Positions 50,601 to 59,600 of a stretch of 64,000 bases of DNA are shown piece after piece. How positions within the stretch are numbered: the stretch's first letter is position 1; every line of letters begins with the position of its first letter. A model generated the notes under the pieces. It was not told where the DNA came from and did no database searches. It saw only the letters and a program-made list of their open reading frames with translations. This stretch comes from Nepenthes gracilis (taxonomy: Eukaryota > Streptophyta > Magnoliopsida > Caryophyllales > Nepenthaceae). The translations under genes and the position numbers were made by a program. Location: contig BSYO01000004.1 in assembly GCA_033239525.1 (NCBI GenBank), positions 23,722,037 to 23,786,036 of the forward strand. The letters run 5' to 3'.

Positions 50601-53600
50601 TGATAAGCTGCCGTCTGCAATCGTGCACTGTCTTGAGTTTCTTCAAGTAGATCGAGATTTTTTCGAAGCCTTTGTGAATTATTGTTCAAATCAAAAGATT
50701 CGACCCAGAGACTGGGCAATCCAATCTCTATTGGAATTATGGCCTTGGCCACGTAACATAAATTGAAGGGTGTCTCACGAATTGGCTCTTTGAGTGTCGT
50801 CCTAGCTCGTTCAGCGAGGAGCTCCTAGCGTTCCCAAGCTTCGTCTTTAAGCCATGTAGTATTGTGCAGTTGGTAACTTCTATTTGTCCGTTACATTGTG
50901 GATAAGCGGCCGAAGTGTGAACCGACTTTAACTTTAACTGGCACAATACTTCACGAAACGTTTGCTGATAAATTGGGTCCCGTTATCAGTTACAATAATT
51001 TCAGGGATGCCAAATCTACATATAATATTTTGCCACACGAACTCAGTTATGTTCTATTCGGTGATTCTAGCTAATGGTACAGCTTCGACCCATTTTGTGA
51101 AATAATCAATTCCGATGATCACAAACTTACTTTGCCCTGAAGCAACCGGGAAGGGTCCAAGGATATCGAGCCCCCATTGTGCAAATGGCCATGGGGTTTG
51201 CAAAGTTCGAAGTTCTGTATGTGGTTGATGGGTTAGATTCTCGTGTACCTGACAATTTTCACATTTCCGAATAAAGTTCATAGCATTATTCTTCATGGTG
51301 GGCCAGAGATATCTTTACCTTATCAGCTTAAAAGTAAGATTCTCGCCTCCGATGTGAGATCCGCAAATACTGAGGTGTACTTCTCCGAGAGCGTAGTCAA
51401 TGTCTTCTGGCGTGGGACACTGTAAGTATGGGACAGAGTACCCATGGCGGTACGGTTAACCATTAATAACAGTGTATCAGCCTGCTCTATTTTTTTTACT
51501 CGCCGGGTTTCATCTGAATTTTCAAGCAATGTGCTTTCGAATAAGTACCTTAAGTAAGGGGTCATCCAGTTGTCCGCATTGGTTATCTGCATTACTTCTG
51601 GCTCTGGATCATCTATATTGGAAATTTCAAGAATTTCACGCATTCCTTGAGTGTACTGTTCTGGGTTCCTGGCCGCTGTTGCATTTGACAATAAGTTGTC
51701 TTTCCCGTTCTCTTCTCTTGGAATATAGATAAACTCCACATTTTCAAATGCAGAAATCAAATTTTTGACCTTTGAGAGATACTTGGAAAGCTGTGGGTTG
51801 CAAGCTTTGAAATTTCTTGGACTTGATTAACAATTAGCTCCGAATCACTGTAAACAATTAGGTTCTTGTCTGAATATTCTTTTGCTAGCCTAAGTCCCGC
51901 AAGTAAAGCTTCACATTCTGCAACATTATTGGTTGCTAGAAACCCAAGTGTTATTGAGTATTTTATCTCTGAACCATCGGGTGTTTTCAGTACGATTCCG
52001 GCTCCACAGCCTACTCGCATTGATGACCCATCCATGTGTAAAGTCCACACTTGAGTCTTTGGTGAATTATCAACTTGAATAAGGCCATGTGGGCTGAGAG
52101 CTGAAGTTGTTGTTTCGACAATGAAATCTGCCATGGCCTAGCCTTTCAAGGCCGACCTTGGTCGGAATTCTATGTCAAATTCACCGAACTCAATAGCCCA
52201 TTTGATCAATCGTCCTGACATATCCAGCTTTTGTAATATTCCTCTTAATGGCTGGTTGGTTAGGACGATAATCTTGTACGCTTGAAAAAACAATATAAGT
52301 TTTCAATCAGAATACACAAGTGCCAAAGCCATCTTTTCTACGTGAGAATATTGAGTTTCTATTTCGGTCAAGATCTTGCTGATATAGTATACAGGTTGTT
52401 ACCTGTCAAACTGTTGTCGAATCAAGACCGAACTTAATGTTGTCTTAGATATGGCCATGTACAAATATAGTTCTTCACCTTCTTGAGGAGAGGTTAAAAG
52501 CGGCAGGTTCGAGAGATACTTTTTGAGATCTCAAAATGCTACTTCACAGTTGTTCGACCATTGAAAATCATTTGCCTTTGGTCCTTTCAAGGCTTTGAAG
52601 AAAGGTAGGCACTTCTCGGCCGACTTAGACAAGAATTGGGATAGTGCTGCTAGCCTCCTTATTAATTTCTGGACTTCTCTCATAGTCCAAGATGAATTCA
52701 TATCAATAATGGCTTTGATCTTTTTTGGGTCAGCTTCAATTCCTCGATGTAAAACAATGAAACCCAAAAATTTTTCTAAAGTTACAATAATGGTACGTTT
52801 GGTGAAAATGAATAAGGTAGGAATAGAATAGTTATTCCAAGGGAATAGAATAGGATGAGAATAGAGTTAAGAATTGTTATTCCCATATTTGGCAGTTGGA
52901 ATAGAATAATGTAGGAATTAGTATTCCATTATTTAGTTTGTAGAATAGTATGAGAAATAAGGTGGGATTAGTGATAATAATAATAATAATATTAAGATTA
53001 ATAATAGTGACAATAGTAATAATAATATTAATAATAATAGTAATAAAAATAAAAATAATAATAGTGATAATAATAATAATAGTGATAATATAAATAATAA
53101 TAATAATAGTGATAATAATAAATAGTAATAATAATAATAACAATAATAATGGCCATGGGAATAATTATTCCTACATATGTGGGAATAAAAAATACTTAAT
53201 AAAAGGTGATAATTTTTACTCCCACATATGTAAAAATAAATATTTTCATGAGAATATTTATTTCCGATTAAATTATAACCAAATGGAAGAACATTTATTC
53301 CACTTATAATAATGAGGGAATAGAAGTTCTATTCACTCCAACCAAACGCAGGCCAAATGTACACTTTGTGGGATTGAACTTCATATGATGTATGCGGAGG
53401 ACATTAAATGCCTCGTTCAGATCATGAATATGGTCGTCAGCCATTTTGTTTTTGACGAGCATATCGTCCATGTATACTTCCATATTCCGTCCAATATGAG
53501 TTTCAAACATTTTGTTGACAAGTTATTGCTATGTGGCACCGGCATTCTTTAGTTTGAAGGGTATAACTTTATAACAATATATCCCTTGATCGGTCATGAA

Positions 53601-56600
53601 CGAAATGTGCTTCTCGTCCTTTGGACTCATCCGAATTTGATTGTTACCTGAAAATGCATCCATAAAATTCAAAAACTCATACCCGGATGTCGAGTCTACA
53701 AGCAAATCAATCCCGAGCAACGGGAAACTATCCTTCGGACATGCCTTATTGATATCGATGAAATCAACGCATATTCTCCATTTTCCGTTACTCTTCTTAA
53801 CCATAACTACGTTCGATAACAAGTCTAGATACCAAACGTCTTTGATGAACCCAACATTGAGAAGTTTCTTTACCTCCTCCTGAATGGCTATCAGTTTTTC
53901 AACAAAATAATTTTTTTTTGTTTTTACCGGACGGGTTTGTGACCGAAATCTAGACCCAATTTATGAATCATTACTCCAACCGGTATTCCTATCATGTCGC
54001 TAGGTGTCCAGGCAAAGACATCAGAATTCTAAGGAAACTAATGAGCTGGTCTCGAAGGGGTTCTAATAGCGAATTTCCTATTTGAGCATATTTTTCTAGA
54101 TAATTCAAATATAGAGGAATCCAATCCGTTGATTATCCAGATTGAGCTTGCATCAACGTGGTCTCGTCACAGAAGTCAAGATCTTCTATTGGTTAACCGG
54201 GAGGTGCCTGTGCGATTTGGTACAAGTAATATGTCCGACCAGTTATCTGGTTTCCAAGAACTTCTCCCGCACTAAATGGAGTTGGGATTTCATATTTAAA
54301 TGTGGAATTGAAGTCATAACTCTGAAGGCTGTTAAAACGGGTCGTCCAAGAATAGCATTATAGACAAATGGAAGATCTACTACCAAGAAAGAGAGAATAT
54401 TGAAAGCGATCCTCGAATATGTTTCTAATGTTACTTCAAGTTAGATAATTTCTTATACTGGCACAGGCTCATTGTCCAATCCGTAGACGGGTTATTCAGT
54501 TTCATCTGGCTTCTTTTCAAACCTAACTTAAAGTACACATCAAGGAAAAGAAAATTTCTCGAACTTTCATTATCAACGAAAACTCATTTCATCTAATAGT
54601 CCATATTTCCATCAAAAACGAATGCAGTTACCAACCAAAAGGTCGAATGAGGGGAAGTTACATAAGTCATATCCTTATTACTAAAGTTAATGGCATCTTC
54701 CCTAACTTTTACCCTTGGTTTCTTGTGCCTAGCAATCATCTTCGAGCTCTCCAGCATATCATCTAGGATTGGTCGTGTCGAAATCATGTTCACGACCCTA
54801 ACTGCTACTTGATTTTTCGGCTGCTGGACATCATCCCCATTTGCTTCTCTAAATGTTTTTCTAGGACCCTGCAGGAAACGGTTGAGATGACATTTTTGAA
54901 TTAACTCTTTAATTTCTTTTTGCAACGTCCGACAATCTTTATTACTATGACCTTCACACCGATGGTAATGACAATACTTTGACTGATCTCCTCCATCTGA
55001 ATTCTTCAACGCTTTTGGCCGTTTAAAGAACTTTTCATCCCAAATTTGTATCAGGATGTTGGTGTGGGAGTCGTTCAAGGGAGGCAAGTTCAAAGGCTTA
55101 AAGTCCTTTTGAGTTGTCTACTTGATCTTTGGGAACCCAGATGGTTCTCAGTCTTCCTCATTCTTTCCACCATCCTCTGGTAGAAACACTCTCTTCAATC
55201 AGGCTTCTTTACTTCATTGGTCTCTTTGGCCACAATGTAGGCTCGAGCTATCTCCTTGACCTCTTTGAAGGTTTGTGGACTCTTATGGGCTAAATGCTTG
55301 AAAAAGTCCCCAGGCTCTAGATTTGATATAAAAGCACTTAGCTTCACCTCTTCATTAAGCTTTCATATCTTCCAAGCCTCGATTGTAAATCGACCCAAAA
55401 ATTTTTTTATGTTCTCATTCGGCCCTTGCCTGATCCAGGCAAAGTGCCATGGCTGTTTTTCCTCCCTACGGCAAGAGGTAAATTGAAATAAAAAGTTGTT
55501 GGACAGATCCAAAACTGTCCGAATGGAATTCGACTAAAACCGATAGAACCACGCTCGAGCATCCCCTTTGAGTGTTAAGGGGAAGCATAGACATATTGCT
55601 ACCTCGTTTAAACCTTAAAAGTTTAGAAGAGTGTAAAAATGGTCTATGTGGTCCATCGAGTCAATACCTTCATCATATGGGTCTATAGTCGGCATCTTAA
55701 ACTTGTATGGAAGTGAATGCGTTTGAATCTCCATAGTAAATGGAGATCTCTGCAAATCTACAGATCTTCCTGCAGCGTCTTCTCCAAAAACGTGCTGTCA
55801 AATCCTTTCCACTTTCTCTTCCATTTGAGGAGGAGCCGCCATTCTCCTTTCATTGAGAAAATTCCTCAATTTAGAAGGGTTCTGCGTAGCCTGTGAAACT
55901 GGGTGGCTCGCAACCCTTTGATGGCGTTCACTCCGATAGGGTCCTGCTTGATAAGTAGGCTCTCGGTCATCACGAGAGTATCGAGGGTTTCGCCTCTCAA
56001 GGCAATGCTCCCGAACTCTAAAGCTCAGGCGACTTTTAAGTCGTGATGGGACTTTATTGCTTGAAACTGCTTGTGTCCCATGATCATCCTATTGGCAAAT
56101 CTTCTTAGAGGGACATTTCTTTCCCCTATTCCTTCTTCTGGATGTTACGATTTGGGAGGTCGAGGGCAGAGCCCCCTTCGGGCACTCATCCAAACGTGTA
56201 CAAATGGTCTAGATGGCCTTAAAAATGTCATCCATCTTCATTGCAAGCGCATGGACATAGGGGTCAAGGTGATCATCCATCTGACTGCACATAAGAGAGC
56301 AATTGCCGCATGAAATGGCGTCTATGACAGTGCACTGAATTGTGCTCTAATGTTAATCATGCTGAAATATTTTATAAAGGTGTGGTAATTAGATTTTTAA
56401 TCATTCCTATAGACATCGCCAATGTTAAGTCCTCGGATCCAGATTGTGATATGGATAGGAAGATACTAAATTTTATCAGTCGAGCATCAAATACGTTCGG
56501 TCTCCGTATGCTCTTAATCTGAATACTATGCAACACAAAAAATCACGGTCAAAGGATTAACGGAACTCGCTTCCTGGTATATCCTCCGACGTTCAAGTCA

Positions 56601-59600
56601 GCGTCATCCTTATTTAGAAAAAGAGGATGTCAATTTAAATACAATGCGAGTAAATTATTTGTAATTGTTTGGGGAGTTTCACTTTTCTGGAAAGTGTTTT
56701 GGTATTAGAGAGATAGAGTTGGACAGTTCTTTTTCTTCTCCCAAAAAATTGTCCTACTGCTCTTGTTGGAGAGAGGAAGTTTTTATAGGAGTTAAGGGGC
56801 AGTCAACTGCCCAGAAAACCGATTAGCAGATAAGACTATGCCCAGGCAACAGTTACAACTGGCGTTCGTGACCTTTTGGATAAGAATAGGAAATTGCCCA
56901 GGCAACTGGCACTAATTTCTCCTTTATCCAAGTCATCGGTATAATCCTTAATTTGGACCCAATGAGAATATTGGGCCCCCATATTTCATGGACTGAATAC
57001 ATGATATAGGTTTTTCATATTTGACCACCGGTAACAATACCCATCAGTTTTAATGTTGTCATTGGCAATATTAATCATTACGTGCTAATGGATTTTAAGA
57101 TTCTTTATTTAAGTTTGTGACTCTTAATATTTTCTTTTATTAAAAAGAAGAGATCACTCAATTTTATATTTGGAATTCATAGGTCCATGGTGAAAAATTT
57201 TAATTTGACAAATTTATATTAAATGATAATTTATTTTTTGGATTTTTTATGAAGAATAATTTCTAAAAAAATTGTTTTGAAGACTTCCAGTTAGACAAAG
57301 TTATAATACTATTATAGATAATAATATTTGTTACTTGTTAACAAATTTTAATATTTTTTATTTATATTTGTAGCTCTTAATATTTTTTTTAATATTTTTT
57401 TAAAAAAGATCTACTTAATTGTATGCGTTGAATTCATAGATATATGGTATAAATTTTTAATTGGATAAATTTTTATATTAAATGATGATCTATTTTTTGA
57501 ATTTTTTTTGAAAAAAATATTTTTTTTAAAAATTATTTTTTAAAGACTCCTTATTGGATAAAGTTATAATACTATGGATAATATTAATTGTTGATTAATT
57601 TTTGTATTTTTTATCTTTTTTCTAAGTTTTTTATTTTAATTCATGTTTTTAAATTTTCTATAGATATTTCAAAATGTCAACATTAAATACACGAGGTATG
57701 AGTAGGAGTTACAGTGGTCAAGCAGGAGGAGATTACGAGAGTGATGTGAGGTATCAGTTTTGTGATCCTGTGTTGGGAATAAAAATAAATAAAAATATAA
57801 ATTTTGTGACAAAATAATTAGTTGAGGGATCAATAAACTAAAAGAACATTTGCACCATATTAGGGGAACGTTGCATGTCAGGAGAGGTCAGGGAGCTAAT
57901 GCGAAAATACTTAAATAAACAAAAGTTGTAAGACGTAGAAAAAAAGGAATCCAAAGGGACTTACATGATGAAATCATGAGTATCAAGGTCCACCCAATGT
58001 AATTGGTGGCTTTGGCATAGGTGGGCCACGTAACAACATTGTGGATTTAGGGAATGAGGAGGATGTACCGAGACAGCTAGATGAGAGAGCATTAGGAGCC
58101 AAAATACATGGGAGGAGAGACAATAATTCGGAGTTTAATTTTCTTGTTTTGAGGAGAGTGGTAGCAGTGGAGTGAGGGCCACTGGTCTTCAAGGCCCAAG
58201 GATGCAACAATCGTCTACTGTCCAAGAGTAGGACCAATATATAGCTAGCAGTGGAAGGCAGTTGATTGACCCCAAGAGCACACATGATCTCTTGGCAGAG
58301 ATTGATCCATTAATGCACAGGAGTAAATCCTCTAATCAACCTATGACAAGAGAGTCATTGATGAAAGCATGCAAAAAATATTAGAACAAGCTATTAGTCG
58401 ATTTTTACGATGGAGTAATATTTCACGAAATGTTATTGAAAATAACCCCGTTTTATCAGCCTATGCTAGACACAACGGCCGCGCTGGAAGGTAAGTTCTA
58501 GGACAATATTCACCTCTGCCGACGAATAGCGCCGTTGGTAGCCACGAACTTTTCGGTCCTTTTGCTTCATCTGGAAAATGCTAGTGCCACCTGGGGGTCA
58601 GACTTGTTTTTCCCTTCTGTGGGGACGGCCAAGCCATCGTCTTCTCAGCCGGGTGGTGACCAACTGCCGAGCCAAACTTCTCCAAACCGCTAGATCCCCC
58701 TTTTTTCTGGCGGATGGCCTGCTTGTATATCCAGAACCGATTTTAATGAAACCAGTTCAATCGTTGTGACCTTTGTGGTTGCTCGCTTATGCTTCCATGT
58801 GGAATCGCTTTCTCTTCGTTTGGTCGACTAAGCATTGTAGCTATCATTGCCGGGTTTGTCTGACATGCGTCTGCCCGGTGGTGCACATTCTCTTGGGGAG
58901 GGAATGTCGCGGCACCTTGATTTTGTGGGATGTTCTATCCTGTGAAGAGGATGTCGCTGCACGCCCGAGGGTGAGTCTCACTAGGGCTAGTTGGGTTTCA
59001 TGGCTGCGACAGTTGGGCCCTAGCAGAGTCATAGGCCGTTGCGCGCACATTGCCATATTGGTGCTCGATTTTGTCCAAGGACGTCGTTGCCCATGCATGT
59101 TTGGTCCTAGTCCGCTGTCTGTTATTGACTGAAGGTTTTCTCTCCGTTGGAAGGAGGTCGTTGCATGCTCGCTGTAGAAGCTCCCTAAGGTTTTATAGGT
59201 CATTTGGTTGAGAGCTCCAAGAGCCCCCAAGCCTGGTTTTCGGCTACTTCTAGGCTACTTGGTGCGAAACCAAGGTTTAAAGTTTGACGGCTTAACGGCC
59301 TGCTTGGCTCAGGGTTGAGGTTCTTTGACCGCCAATGGGTCGCAAAGTAGGTCAAGACGAATCCTACCCGACTTAGGGGCAGTTTGGGTCACTTGATTTG
59401 GTAAGATGACAAACACGCATGCAATCACATGGGTAAGTACACATGAGTAAACAACAATTTTATTAATTAAAAATGTTATATAGTTACAAGCATTTGGAAT
59501 GATGCATGTGGTACTTACCTGGGCTCGGGTGGAGCTTATTGGTAATACTTTTTGAAATGGGTGGCATTCCATGTCCTTGGGACAAGTTTGTCGTCCTGGT

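Larger units (their letters stand above)
46509..57046 (-). mobile_element. Tat-type Ty3/gypsy LTR retrotransposon
   Basis: A 10.5-kb element in ACA9 intron 1, on the same strand as the gene. LTRs lie at 56423-57046 (5') and 46509-47150 (3'), with TG...CA ends (TGATGGGTAT... to ...AACA). The flanks GTTAT and GTTTT fit a 5-bp target duplication with one change. Order on the minus strand: gag, RT with YMDD, an extra RNase H, integrase, then an antisense ORF and a 40-bp minisatellite before the 3' LTR. That layout, with a second RNase H and antisense ORF, is known from the Tat/Retand/Ogre lineage. LTRs differ by many substitutions and all frames are broken, so it is old and inactive. An ATT-core element (52792-53354) interrupts the RT. 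Confidence 0.88.

Noticed and set aside
58578..59230. Open frames of 60-128 codons in GC-richer DNA
   Set aside because: No recognisable protein on either strand. The higher GC alone makes chance open frames longer.
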